Assembly (NCBI GenBank): GCA_022410635.1
Contig: JAJVDF010000250.1
Span: forward strand, 1,257,980 to 1,321,979
DNA: 64,000 nucleotides
From: Tretioscincus oriximinensis
Taxonomy: Eukaryota > Chordata > Lepidosauria > Squamata > Gymnophthalmidae
Direction of reading: 5' to 3'
The notes under the pieces are model-generated. The model ran no database searches and was not told the DNA's origin. It worked only from the letters and a program-made list of their open reading frames with translations. Of this stretch, positions 9,313-21,200 are shown in pieces (position 1 is the stretch's first letter; every line of letters starts with the position of its first letter). The translations under genes and the position numbers were made by a program.

Positions 9313-12300
9313 ATGAGTATATGTCGCCCCCCACAAATATTCTCTGGCCTTTTTTATTTCTGATTTATGGTACTGTTTGTTTACTATGCCATTTTAAAGG
9401 GTGGTACAATCAACAATATAGTCATGTTCATGTGTATGTATGGGTCATGCCAAGCAGCGGCTGGAGCAGTTTGGGGCTGGGGGGCACAGGTCCCTCCAGC
9501 CTCAGCAAAGTTAGGAAAGTGGCTGGGAGGAGGCACATTCAAGCATTTACCGATCTCTCTCTCAGTCTGCAAGTTGAATGCCAATACAAAATGGCACCTC
9601 TATGGTGACTGAGAGAGAGACTGTAGCATCTCCTAGGTAGCCCTCCCATTGATTCTGAGATCGGCGACGCCTTTTGTCAATTAAAAAGTTGCCTGGAGCT
9701 TTTTTATTTGTTGGCAGGTCCTCTATGAAAGGAGATTTTATCATTGATTTTAATCTCTGAGTATTCGTCAAACGCCATGAACCCAGAGGCCACTGGTCAT
9801 GCCATCCAAGACATCTACAATAATGGTAATTGCACTATTCTGGGAAAACTCATTTTAAGGGCTCTTCCAAAATAGGAAAAAGCACAAAATGTTGGGATAC
9901 TTGTGACAGATACTTGTGGGAATCCCAACATAGCATGCCATAACCTGCGTTGTTGTTTTTAATCTCTTTGGCTTTTGATGAATGTATTTCTTTTTTTAAT
10001 CAGCTTTGAGAAATGGAATTCAATCCTACTGAAATTTGATATCCAATTAATGGCGCAAGAGTAGGAATTCTTAAACTTTGAGAGTCTGAGAGGGCACAAA
10101 GTGGCTGCTGTTGATTATGAGAAAAGATATAAAAGTTGGTTAAGAATTGGAGTTCTTTTCTCCCTTATATGTTTAACATAGATTGTGTTTCCCTTTACTT
10201 TAGACAGCTAAGGAGTACAAGATGATCTCATTCGTATGAAAAAAAAAAAAAGAATTACAAAAATACTTCAAGACATCCTAAGGAATCTCTCCCCTCCCTT
10301 TTCCTTTTTGGCAAAGGTTAATCAGATGTAAGCAATAAGATTTATCTGCTTAGGCCCGGTTTACATTAACCTGCCTTAATTGCTTGATTCATTTTACCTT
10401 GAGCAACATGTATTTGCATAAGCGAGGTGAGCCACTTCAGAAATGGATTACAACCACCTGACATGCAAATGCAGTATTCTGCTATGCCACATGATGCAAC
10501 ACAGTCTCTGCTGATGTGGTCTGAACCTCAGCGAGATCCAAATGCTTGCTTTCTCACTGCAAGGTAGCTTTGCAGTTCTTGCATTCTCCAGCAGAGAAGA
10601 TAAGAAGCAGATGTGAAAGTAAGTTGGCAAACACTTCTATAAGCACACTACTCTATTCTCTATTACAAACAAATGTCCCACCTCTAATGTGAATTTAACA
10701 TCATTTACTATACAACTAGTGCAACCAGGGCTTCAGGTAGAATAAGTTGCATATGGCATTAATCATGTTTTCTCTGTATATTCCTCTGCGACTTACCATT
10801 AGTCAGGAAAACAGTGTGTCAGAATCACATTCTCCAGACGTATTATCAGCCACAATAGCATCTGGATGTGAGAGTTGCCTGAAAGGTAACTGTAGTGTTT
10901 TAAAAGAAAAAGGTGTTAATTGTAATGCTGTGGGATATGGAAATGAACTGAAATGATGCTGCACACTTCACAGTAAACTACAATTTGAAAGAAAAGGGAA
11001 TCTATAAGAAACTGACTGCTTTCCCGCCTTCAAGGCATATAATGCATTAAAAATGAAGAAAAACGATTAGGTGCTTGGTTATCATTATTTCAGCAAGGTA
11101 AATTTCACAATGCCTTTTCCCAGGCCACCTAAATTTGAATCTTGTTTTCTCCTATTTTTGAATACATGTCTATGCAGTTTGCTCAAATGATGCAACATCA
11201 ATGTGCTTTAGGCTGCACTTGGACATGGGAAATAAAAGTGGCTCAACTGCAGTGTTCTAGAGCTTAAATAAAGCACATTAAATGTGTCCATGCCATCATC
11301 TGTAAGGTCCACATAACATTGAAGTTTCACCTTGTACTTAAAATCTAAATATGTTGTAATGGCATTTAAATTTTACTTCACGTGAGAACACACCGGAGAA
11401 ACCTATGCCAGTTTCACACATTGCCCCCCTCCACATGATGTGTTAAAAACCACAATGGTTATTTTAGAACTCGATTGTGAGGCCCAGCATGTGTGCCTTC
11501 GTCTTTTCACAAACAAACCATTAGAAAACTTTTTAATCCATGTGGAACAGGTAAGCTGACTAACCAGGAAGTAATCCTGAGCATGCTCAGTATGAAATTA
11601 TGAACCAACTAACTAGGAAGTAAATTCTGAGTATAAGATTCTCCATTGTCTTGTGCTGGAGTCTTCTCGTGAGAGTCTCCCATTAAGCGAGTGGCACATA
11701 AGGGCTTGGAATAGGAATCAGCAATGAAGAAATTATGGTTCTTCACACCTTTTTTCCTGATGCATTTTGAAAACCCTGTCTACAGATTTGATGGAAAAAT
11801 CATTGTGTTGTAACATACCGGTATGAAATCTTTGTGTGACTGCAGCCTTAGTTTAAGGAAACACTTGTTGAGTGTTGGTCTAGGATAATGTAGAGGTTTG
11901 GATGGTGTGAAACAGACCTTCCAGTTTCAACTGGCACAACCTCTTGGTGATTATTAGGTAACATCAAGTAACTAATTATCAGGTAACTGCAGGTAGCTAA
12001 TTATCAATTCAGACAATGTTTATCTACTCTGGTAGAGAGAATGCCACCCCTCCCCATACAAGCACTGTTTTTGCCAACCTGTTTTATCTTTGTTCGTAAT
12101 GATTTTATTGTGATCTGCAACAAGATATTTGAATGGAGAGTAGGTTGGAAATATGAATTTATTTATTATTTAAGAATGTATACCTTAACCTTCACCTAAA
12201 GGTTCCAGGATGGATAAGTTCACAACAGCAAAAGCTAAAATATATGAAGTACTTTTAAAATATAACAAACCGTTTCACTTTTTTCAGCAAGACAACACCC

Positions 12301-12449
12301 AATTTACATATGGAAGCTCACAAGCAGAGCATAAACATCCTTGCTCACAGTGTCTTGTCAGATTAATTCATACATCATTGATAGTCCTGTCAATCAAGAA
12401 TAAGCCAGCGTGATTACTTGACAGCTAAAATATAGCTACTAAGTATAAG
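9313..12449. other. Mostly unique sequence with small tandem repeats
   Basis: No gene recognised. Short features: a 14-bp inverted repeat (TCTCTCTCTCAGTC near 9557 against GACTGAGAGAGAGA near 9608), a possible octamer (ATTTGCAT) near 10413, two roughly 50-bp tandem units beginning near 11557 and 11605 (AACTAACCAGGAAGTAA / AACTAACTAGGAAGTAA), and two 25-bp units at 11951-11975 and 11976-12000. The sequence around 10300-10630 looks non-repetitive. Confidence 0.45.
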
Positions 12450-12741
12450 AGGCATAGAGGTGCAAGAGGTTAAGAGCTTCGATGTTTCAACAGAGATACC
12501 GGAGTTCGCAGCCTCATGTGTCACCTGTTGAGAAGTCTGTTGGCTGAGGGTGAGGACTTTATACTGGCCTTGGATTCAGTCAACCCAACTGTTTGAAAGC
12601 AAAGAAATTTGCAAGTAGATAAATGGGTGGGGATGATAGAATAGATGTAAGCCTTCAGGTGAAAAATAACTTTGTAAGCTGCTCTGAATCTCATTGGGTG
12701 AGCAGGGTGGGTTATAAAAACCAGAATCTTCTTCTTCTTCT
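12450..12741 (+). mobile_element. tRNA-headed SINE with CTT tail
   Basis: The head GGTGCAAGAGGTTAAGAGC is A-box-like, GGAGTTCGCAGCC is a weak B box, the body contains AAGCAAAGAAATTTGCAAGTAG and GCCTTCAGGTGAAAAATAAC, then GTAAGCTGCTCTGAATC, and it ends GGGTTATAAAAACCAGAATCTTCTTCTTCTTC. The CTT tail and body match the minus-strand copies at 41521, 51858 and 60036 (GAAGAAG...CTTATACCCC). This is a different SINE family from the one at 15662. Confidence 0.7.
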
Positions 12742-14310
12742 GATGTACCTGAGGAGAAGATTGCCGAAAGAACGTTCACATTTCATTTACAGTCTAAAGC
12801 CATGGGTAGGTTTGTACAGGAAGAAAGGATGTTTCTGATACCAAGGTCACTTGTTTAAAGATATATTTTAATCAAACTTCAGTCCTGAAGAACTAGAGTA
12901 AATCAAGAATTATTTCTGATGGTGGTCAATGATGTTCAATGTCAATGATGCTTAATAAGTGTTGGAACAGTGATGCCAGTTGCTTCAAATGGCCACACAC
13001 TTGCTCAGCATCTCACTAAACCCATTTACTCAGGCTTTGGGTACCATAAAATTGCACTACATAATTTATAAGCAATCTTTTTATTTCCTAGCAAGCACCT
13101 GAGGTTTCAGTCACTCATGACAACAAAGAAAGCACATGCATAATTATGTGTAACTACTCTAGCACAAAACCACAACAGAATATTATGTGAGAAAAGCAGA
13201 AAGTGAAAACAAAGAATTCAAAAATGTACCAATAAAGATTGTTCTGGTTTTAAAAAACAAATCATAGTGGATTCTTTAGCCTTTTTGATTAGGAACAGCA
13301 TTTAGTTTCTTCTTCCATTTCAATTCTTTCTTGTGAATGTCCTCATTTTGAACTACAGTAAATTTTGCTTACCCTAGATTTAGACATTGCCTGTGGTAGC
13401 AATAAAAGAAACTGGGGAAAATTCTTTGGTCTATTGGCACCAATAATAAAAAAGCACTAAAGTAATAAAGTGTTTTATATTTTGTGGGTGGCTCTGAAGA
13501 GCTGCACCAAAACTACCCAAGTCATATGTGCTGATTATTTTTTGATTTATTAAAGTAATGGATCTGCCTGAAGGGACATTCTTTAACTGAAAGGACTGAA
13601 CAAGGTACATTAGAGGAAAATAATTTTGGAAGGAGCAAGCTACATGGCAATTTCCTTTTTCTCATGAGGATTAAAGTGTTGCATAAAAGGTTATGGGGGA
13701 GAAATCCTGGTTACCTCCTGGATGAAGTTATGCTCTGAGGTTATATTGGGAAGCTTCTGAATTTGACACATTTTGAAAAAAACGAGGAGTTATTTAATTT
13801 TTATTCTACTTCTTAATGCCTTCTGAATTTTCCACCTGAAGCATGTTTTGCTGATTGGATTGCAGATTTGACACCCTAAAGTCTTGAAATGACATAAAAA
13901 CTATACTAATTATTATGTTGAACTCAAAAGGTCAACGTGGTGGATTAAGGATATGCTAAGATCAAAGTATGCAGAATAAACCCAGTAAAAAGAGATCTAG
14001 AATTTAGTCACACTTCTTCCTTTGAAACTGAATCTAGATAAGCAGAGGTGCTGTGTGTTACATGGTCTAAAGTCCATAAAGGAGAGGGGCATCCTGTCAT
14101 TGATGGAGTTTCTTTGCCTTGAAAAGGACAGATGCATAATCTGAGGGATGATCTTGGACTCTGCACTGTCACTTGACACTCAAATGTAATTGGTGGCCAG
14201 GAGAACTTATTTTCAACTATGTCTGGTTCACTAATTAATTACTTATATTATGACTTTTTGGAAGAAGGAACAACTTAGTCATAGTACTCCATGCTCTGGT
14301 AACTTCCAGA
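12742..14310. other. Unique AT-rich sequence, no gene recognised
   Basis: Neither strand has a frame with a known domain. No repeat that I can classify. Confidence 0.45.
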
Positions 14311-14311
14311 T

Positions 14312-14320
14312 TGGATTATC

Positions 14321-14392
<72 letters not shown>

Positions 14393-14433
14393 GTCTGTCT
14401 GTCTGTCTGTCTGTCNATCTATCTATCTATCTA

Positions 14434-14511
<78 letters not shown>

Positions 14512-14585
14512 ATCTTGCCAGTATATTTTTTCAGTCCCACTTTCATAATGAATTTGGGATTTCAAAAATTTACATCATATAGCAT
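14312..14585 (+). repeat. ATCT/GTCT compound microsatellite with shared flank
   Basis: The array at about 14319-14511 is (ATCT)n(GTCT)n, one undetermined base at 14416, then (ATCT)n(GTCT)n again. The mirror organisation on both sides of the N suggests two reads or contigs joined inside the array. Positions 14540-14585 match 1553-1598 (reverse complement) at 46 of 46 bases, and CCAGATTGGATTATC just upstream resembles the other locus. Frames with Ser-Ile-Tyr-Leu and Ser-Val-Cys-Leu repeats are translated microsatellite. Confidence 0.85.
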
Positions 14586-15661
14586 GGGAGAAGGCGTTCC
14601 TTTATATTGCACACCCATCCCTTATAGGGCAATTCTACCCCTTCAAGGACAGGATACAGCTGCTGATACTGGAGACTGATAGGACTACAACCCTTAGGGT
14701 GACTGTTTTTGTACTGAAAGCATTGAGATTGTGGCCCATGACAACAGAAACAGAACTTTCTTGAGTTTTTCCCACATACATCTGGGACATCTTTTAAATA
14801 TTTTAGCTAAATGATAAATCTAAGTTTCAGTCCTTTATAGGTTTTCCATTGCTTCATCTGAATATTTTAACCAAGTTTTTCTTGCTCATTTTATCATAAA
14901 TTCTTTATCTTTTCATCAAACATTTATGATTTTAACAGTTTATACATTTATTATAACATGTTTTGTTATTTTGTTCCATTTATTTATATGCATTTGAAAT
15001 CTCTCCCCTAATTATAAATATTACAACTACTGGAATTTGTATATCTTTCTTTATTTAAATATATTCTTGCTTTAATTTTCCAGTCATCTTTATTCTCCAT
15101 TAAACCTCAGTATATCAAACATTTTTCTTTTCCCAGTTTGTCTCTTTTAAACTTACTCTGTGGCTATCCAAAGGATAATTTTGTACATAGTCTAAGTTGA
15201 TTCTTTGACCACATTTTCAACAAAATATTTCTAACTTAATGATTCTTAAAATTCACATTAACTTTAATTTTGTGATATCATGGATAGCCATGCCAGCCAA
15301 ATTGTAATTTATGTTACTATAGTTCTAACAATTGTTTATCATCATTATACATTCTTCAATTCAAAATAAAGCATTTACACCAAAGTGTAACTTTAAATCA
15401 CACTTGTAATGTTCTTACAAAAATTTAATTTGGGTTAATGGTTTCTTTCCTTGCCAGATAAACATAGAAATTTTTGTTACAGGACATTGTTTCATTAGAC
15501 AATGCCAGTATTGCTTGTGATAGCAATCTGGTCACGACACATACACCATGATGTATTTCACCATTTATTGTAAATGTAACACCCAGTTAATATAATACAA
15601 GTCGTAAGATTCAAGTAATTGATTTCATTTCAATTTTTCATATTGCAAGTAAGACATAATT
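14586..15661. other. T-rich sequence, no gene recognised
   Basis: From about 14780 to 15450 the plus strand is unusually rich in T with many TTTATT motifs. It could be an old minus-strand LINE 3' region, but I cannot align it to a known family by eye. Confidence 0.35.
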
Positions 15662-15918
15662 AGAGAGCCAGTTTGGTGTAGTGGTTAGAGAGTTGGACTC
15701 ACATTTAGGAGTCCCCCGGTTCGATTCCCCACTCCTCCATGAAAGCCAGCTGGGTGACCATTGGCCAGTCGCAGTTCTTTAGAATTCTTGCACTTCACCT
15801 ACTTCACAGGGTGTCTGTTGTGGAGAAAGCAACAAAAAGCTATGTGCGCCACCCTATGGTTAGCCACCCTGAGACCTTCAGGTATAGGGTGGGATATAAG
15901 TACAAATAAATAAATAGT
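15662..15918 (+). mobile_element. Sauria-type tRNA-derived SINE, near full length
   Basis: The best-preserved copy in the window. Head: AGAGCCAGTTTGGTGTAGTGGTTAG (A-box region) and GGTTCGATTCC at 15719-15729, a perfect pol III B box. Body: CTCCTCCATGAAAGCCAGC, GGTGACCATTGGCCAGTC, TCACAGGGTGTCTGTTGTGG. Tail: CCTGAGACCTTCAGGTATAGGGTGGGATATAAG followed by AAATAAATAAAT. The tail is also found as stand-alone LINE tails (20888, 42654, 55015), which fits a SINE that borrows the 3' end of a LINE partner. No obvious target duplication by eye. Confidence 0.85.
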
Positions 15919-15989
15919 TAAAGTGGAATAAAATAGGTGCTGGCTAAAACACCAAGAGTGTGAGGAGCAGCATCTTTGATTACAAATTT

Positions 15990-16640
15990 GCCACCCATCA
16001 CAGGAGTGGCACCATCACAATTTTATGCCAACCAAGGCAGAACAATTAACGCTTACATGTGAGCACTGCCTAGCCATGCTGCACACAGTTTGCTTGGGTT
16101 TTTGTCCAGCCACACTGAAGACCATCACTCCCATTTGCTCACCTGTACTTTCCATCCAGCCACGCTGCAGAAGGCTACAAGAGGGTCAAGGAGGTTGAAT
16201 GAAGCTATCAGGGTGGTTGTTCATGTGGAACCCTCCTCCATGACTCAAAGTTGCCTTCGGCTTCCAGTCCCTCCCCTAGGGCATGTTCTGCAACCTTGAA
16301 CTCCTTATGGGATTCAATAACTATGGGATAGTTAGGGGATACCTGGCCCACAGCTAGTAGTCATTCTTGTTGGCCATCCAAGATGTGAACCCACTACCCA
16401 GCCATGACAAGTGGGAAGGGAGGGACTTACTCTCTCAGAAGGCAACAGCAGCACGGAAGGGGCACGGCATCCTTTTATACGCCCAACAAGAAAACCCAGC
16501 CTCTCATGTTGCAGTGCATGGTCATCGGCACATCCCCGGGCTGCCCCGAAACTGGAAGTCTTTTCCAACGTCACCATGGCTTCCGCGGGACCATTCCTCC
16601 TGCCAGCAAAGCTCAGCAGCTCTAGGATTTGATGAGTCTT
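15990..16640. other. GC-richer block, unclassified repeat candidate
   Basis: Markedly more GC-rich than its surroundings and open in several frames (up to 118 codons at 16367-16723), without a recognisable domain. The 17-mer AGAGGGTCAAGGAGGTT near 16180 recurs near 29006 in another GC-rich block that abuts an L1 fragment, in similar CTGC...GGC context. A dispersed element is likely, its class unknown. Confidence 0.4.
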
Positions 16641-17046
16641 TTCTAGATGGGACATTTATTTTGACAGATATTCTTTCCAATCAGACATTTTTAGATTCTC
16701 TCACTTTTAAAAATCTTTCCTAATTTCTGATCAAATTTCTAGATAATTATTTTGAAATTGTATATATTTTTATTTGTTAATGTAATAACCAAATATTAAC
16801 GTTTTTTTCTAAATTCCAAAACCATTCAATGCCCCCCTCCCCCCCACCCCAGTCATGATCATTCTAGGCTACAAAAATTTGGATTAGAGGTGGAATGAGA
16901 ATACAAGAGCCAAATGCTGGTATCTCTAATGCACTTTTAAGAAGCTTCTTTTGCTATATATCAATGCAATATAATTTCCCACAAAAACTGATGGGGAAAG
17001 GAGGATTCTGCAACTCAGCACTGATATGCTGTTGAAACAGGTAACC

Positions 17047-17054
17047 CACTAGAC
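17047..17054. repeat. 8-bp target duplication (CACTAGAC), left
   Basis: Repeated exactly at 17243-17250. Eight-bp duplications are the hallmark of hAT transposons. Confidence 0.9.
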
Positions 17055-17242
17055 CAGACCTGGGCAAGGGGCGGCCCGAGGGCCACATGCGGCCCTCCTA
17101 CTGTCTCTGACCGGCCCGCCCCTCTTAGCTCAGAGTTATATACAGTATTGGGTAGAACTGAGTTAACTATATTAATCCGGCCCTCTAAAACCACCTCAAT
17201 TTCTCATGCGGCCCCTTGGGAAAAATTAATTGCCCACCCCTG
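17055..17242. mobile_element. hAT-type MITE, 188 bp
   Basis: Terminal inverted repeats CAGACCTGGGCAA / TTGCCCACCCCTG, flanked by a perfect 8-bp duplication CACTAGAC. The inside has GGCCC...GGGCCACATGCGGCCC repeats and no coding capacity. A non-autonomous hAT (Charlie-like ends) that depended on a transposase not in this window. The exact duplication suggests it is not ancient. Confidence 0.9.
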
Positions 17243-17250
17243 CACTAGAC

Positions 17251-19852
17251 CCATGTCTCTTGTGTGCCTCTGTATCCTGCACAATGTAGATCTCTTTAAA
17301 CATCTCTACTAGGGCTTGCCTGGTGGTGAATATATTCCATCTTTTCCAGTAGGAGAGGAATCGCACAGATTTACACTAAAATGCAAATCCTTGGAATTCA
17401 GAAGAGGATTTTGAAAATTCTTATTCTGGCCTAAAAATAAGTGAAGGGCAGTGGATTATCTCTTAAGAAAATAATATTGTCTCCGTGACTTTATGTTCCT
17501 GACTTTGGTGTAATATGGTAGCTAAAGGTTTATCCCAGTCTATTTTGATTACGGCAGAGGTCATGGTTAGCCACATGTCCCTGGATAGTCTAGAGTAGAG
17601 TTCAACACTGTGAGAGAAAAAGAAAATGTTTTCCAACTCTCTGATAGCGTGAGAAAAAGGTCAGCTAGAAATTGTGGTAGGAAAACATTCCAGCTACAAG
17701 GATCCTGGAGATGGCTGACACAAAAGATTTCACTGCTCATACATTCTTATTTTTGATAGTAAAGTCAGAAGAAATCCATTTTCTGATTTCTTTTGTAGAC
17801 GGAAAGTCTGCACTAAATACCACAGTTTTTTCAGTCTGAACTAATGTGTAGGCATAGTTAAAATTTGTCAAAATCTTGTGTCAGAAGATTGCAAACATCC
17901 ATATTAGTACTTGAAGAATTACGACAAATCTCCATTGTTACACAGTTTAGATTCCCATGCCTCATATATAATGCATAGTGTGAGAATTCAATTCTACTTT
18001 TATATTTAGTTTCTTTCCTTCATGGATCATAGCCTTGTTTCATAAAGGTCTAAACATGGAGGGGGGGGGGCTTCTTTGAAGGGTTATTTTATCAGTTGTG
18101 ACCCCATTCTTTATTTCTTACAGATAACAAAATGCTTTACAAGATTTTGTAATCATCAGATGAAAATATGTTATGAAAACACAACAAAAGAATGCTTTGG
18201 GTTTATTTGATGACCAATTTGTCTGCAATAACAGCAGCGAAGTATAATCAATCTTTTTGGTGGGGAATTAATAAATAAACTGTGAGATAGGAAATAGGCT
18301 ACCATTAGAACTTTGAAACTTCTGATTATATTGAAAATCTTATATTAATTGCAAAATATACCATAATTAGTTCAAGAATCCAAGAATTAGAAAAATAATT
18401 TTGAACACCACCACCACAACTACCCAGAAAGAGAGTGGTTGGGAAGTAGATATTTTGAACAATAGTAAAAAGAAGCAGGGAAAAACAGAAACGGACTGGT
18501 GTGTTTTCATAACTTGTTCTTTTACAGCATCACTGCCCATCTATTTCAAAAGTCAGCACAACTGGGAAAGGGACATATTTTACACAGAAACTTCTTCTGA
18601 TTATCCTTCTGTTAAGCAACTGCTAGATTGTGTGAAAATACTTACTAATGTCATACTATTATTGTTGCAGGTGCTCATGATATAACTATACATACACACA
18701 AAGTAGTTCCATGGTGGATTGGAAGCTGTAGTGTATATAGAATACTGGTGTCCAAACCTGGCTCCAATGTATATTAAAAGCTTTTGGAAAGGTAATTTCT
18801 GGCCTTTCATGTGGATTTTGACTGTAATGTATGGATCTGAACAACTCCAATCTCCATCTTAATTTTAATTTTATATCTTGTATAATACAACCTTTATAAG
18901 AAAAGATTAGGTATCCATTTTCTTTCTTCCCTGTGCTGCACATCCAAGAATCATTCAGCCTTCCTTCCCTCCCTCTTTCTTCCAACCAGAAAGCAAAATT
19001 CAGCAAGATTTGATGTAACTGTATTCAAAGGTATGTCAGTCATATCAAAATGAGAGGAGTGACAGCATCATTTTTCAGTAGATCTAATCTTGTGTATGTT
19101 AGGAAAAAATACTGATTTGTTAAGTAGGAAAATGAACATGAGTAAAGGATACAGTGAAGAAGCTTGTTCAAAAGAGAATATGTGGAAAGGCAAACTGAAA
19201 TCCCTGGATTTGTTCATATTTAACAGCAACTATTGTCATATTTTTCTAATAGAACTGAAAAGAGAGAAAAACAAAATTTGCACTAGTAATATTATATAAG
19301 TAATATTTCAACAGCATAAATTCTTTGATCGTTTCCAAAGGCTGCAAAATGCTGGAAGGATAACTAATCTTCACAAAGAATCTGTGGTTAAAGATCCATC
19401 TCCGCTTGGGAAATGACAGCATAACCTTGGAATTCTCTCCACCACCATGCTAATTATAACTTTCTTGGCTACAAGCATCTCCACCACAACTGTTGTGGTC
19501 TTACAGTTGCTTTCTTGAATCACTAGCTCTTTAATTTATGCTTTAACCAACTATTATGTAGTAAAACACAGGTATGGAATATTTATGGGAAACTGTTGTT
19601 TTGAGATACATTTTTATACACAAAGTTGCACGAACATTAAATAGGAACTTTATTTCATTTTGTATTTTCTTCCAAGAAAACGCTTGATCTTTGCTTAACA
19701 AAAACTTGAACTATGGTTGCCACTGGTGATACATTATTTCTGGCATAGGCTAGGTGGAAACGATTGAATTGGTGATTATAGTTTGTAAGAATGGGTGTAC
19801 CATTTCTACAGTTGCTAGCCTGTTTTGTCAACGTGATGAAAGATTATCTCTC
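17251..19852. other. Unique AT-rich sequence, no gene recognised
   Basis: Contains an 11-bp G run near 18060 and otherwise ordinary AT-rich DNA. Frames at 18401-18685 and 18686-19006 show no domain and no flanking splice logic that I trust. Confidence 0.45.
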
Positions 19853-20409
19853 TCTTTTTTAAAAAACAATCACAATCTTTAATCATTCCATTACATGCAA
19901 CTATACATCTTACAATCATACCCTCACATATTAATACTATACATCTTATATTTTAGTCTGTTTAATATCTTATCTTATGTATATTACCACCTTCTTTATT
20001 GGATTCTGTGATACAATCCTTTAACAAATAACTGTTTAACAAATTGTTTGAAGCAATAACTGCTTTAACTGCACAAATCAAGCAATTCCTTCTGACTTTT
20101 GTTAAAGTTATGAAAGTCTTGTAGTATTCTCGGTGTTCTTGCGAGGAAGCTTGGAAAAAGTTGTTTTATTTCACTGTTCTAAAAGTTATTTACCTCTGCA
20201 CACTGCCACCACATATTTAAGTAAGTGTATTCTGACAAACCCCTCCAGTAATTAGCTACATTTTGGCCTGATATTCTTGCCATTTGTACTGGTGTTCGAT
20301 ACCACTACCCTTTGTGTATGTTTCCCTAATTTTTGTCTATGATCTAAACCATTTAAGTTTGTGATTTGCAATCTCTTTCCATATCTCCTCTGTTACATTT
20401 CCGCCTATA

Positions 20410-20417
20410 TCTGTTTC
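20410..20417. repeat. 8-bp target duplication (TCTGTTTC), left
   Basis: Repeated exactly at 20706-20713, both within L1 sequence that reads through when the MITE is removed. Confidence 0.9.
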
Positions 20418-20705
20418 CAGTGCTTTTTTTCTAGAAAAAAAGGTGATGGGTACTAACGCCGGCGAGGGGAGGGCGGTGTTAGCGGCGGCGGCAGCAGGGG
20501 GCAGGGGGGCAGTGGTGGCGGCGGGTGGGTGGGGGGCGGTGGTGGCAGTGGCGGGGGGGGCGGTGGCGGCGGTGGCGGGAGGCAGGGGGCAGCGGGGTGT
20601 GTGTTAGCGGCGGCGGGGGGGCAGCGTTAGCCGCTAACACCCCCCCACCTAAATAAAAGGTGCCGGTACTGCGTTCCGGCTCGTTCCGGCACAAAAAAAG
20701 CCCTG
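20418..20705. mobile_element. hAT-type MITE with G-rich minisatellite core, 288 bp
   Basis: Ends CAGTGCTTTTTTTC and GGCACAAAAAAAGCCCTG form terminal inverted repeats (CAGTGCTTTTTTT / CAGGGCTTTTTTT). A perfect 8-bp duplication flanks it. The core, about 20460-20640, is an irregular GGCGGTGGCGGC / GGGGGG array, one of the most GC-rich patches in the window, with TTAGCGGCGGC and CCGCTAACAC segments. A Pro/His-rich minus-strand frame here is a by-product of the array. Confidence 0.88.
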
Positions 20706-20887
20706 TCTGTTTCCCAACTTCTTTTCATCTTATTTTCTGTTGATCTTTGAGTTTACAGCATTATAGTATAGAGTTTCAAAACTATGCCTTTTAATAATTC
20801 TTGGTGTTTAACTAGTATCTTTGTCTCCTCATTATTTTGCCATATTCCTTGATTCAAGGATGTTTCTTAACGCATTATAAGCCAGAC

Positions 20888-21010
20888 AATTTAGTTTATT
20901 TGTTTATACTTATACCCTGCCCTATACTCGAAGATCTCAGGGTGGCCAACAATAAAACATCAATACAAAATTAAAACAGCATAAAACAATATCTAAAAGT
21001 TGAGACACAG
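20888..21010 (-). mobile_element. LINE 3' tail fragment
   Basis: TTTATTTGTTTATACTTATACCCTGCCC...CGAAGATCTCAGGGTGGCCAAC then ACAATAAAAC / AAATTAAAAC runs. The first part equals the tail of the SINE at 38858 (minus); the continuation is LINE-like. It lies inside the L1 at 19855-21200, so it is a later insertion. Confidence 0.55.
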
Positions 21011-21200
21011 ATGACATTTCTTCAGCCAAAGGCCAGGTAAAAGAGATTATATGTTCCCATGGCATTTTCTACTGAATTATCCTTAATTTGTTGTTGGTCA
21101 TCGAAAAAATATTTTATTGTATTTAAACCGTTACGTTCAAGTGCCATCCAGATATCATTTGGATTTACTTGTTTTAATGGAACTTTAGCAACATATCTTT

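Larger units (their letters stand above)
19855..21200 (-). mobile_element. Decayed L1 ORF2 3' region with nested insertions
   Basis: Reading the minus strand, WYRTP at 20304-20290 followed by a frame with ISG...NYWRG...EYTYLNMWWQC matches the conserved C-terminal block of L1 ORF2 (RWYRTP is also at 29329-29346 in the plus-strand L1). Upstream sense sequence at 21190-21060 reads LKQVNPNDIWMALERNGLN-like L1 protein. T-runs near 19855 are the A tail. The element is interrupted by a hAT MITE at 20418-20705 and by a LINE tail at about 20888-21010. Frameshifts and stops show it is dead. 5' truncated. Confidence 0.7.

Noticed and set aside
11378..11412. CACACCGGAGAAACCTATG, similar to the C2H2 zinc-finger linker HTGEKPY
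   Set aside because: Only one linker-like stretch, with a base missing and no Cys/His pairs around it; could be chance.
14250..14679. Ser-Ile-Tyr-Leu and Ser-Val-Cys-Leu repeat proteins of 110-122 codons
   Set aside because: Translated ATCT/GTCT microsatellite.
15719..15729. Perfect pol III B box suggesting a tRNA gene
   Set aside because: No tRNA cloverleaf; it is the head of a SINE with body and tail attached.
16332..16723. Four overlapping frames of 73-118 codons on both strands
   Set aside because: Explained by the local GC-richness, which lowers stop frequency; no domain seen.
20479..20694. Pro/His/Arg-rich 71-codon frame
   Set aside because: Product of the G-rich core of the hAT MITE.
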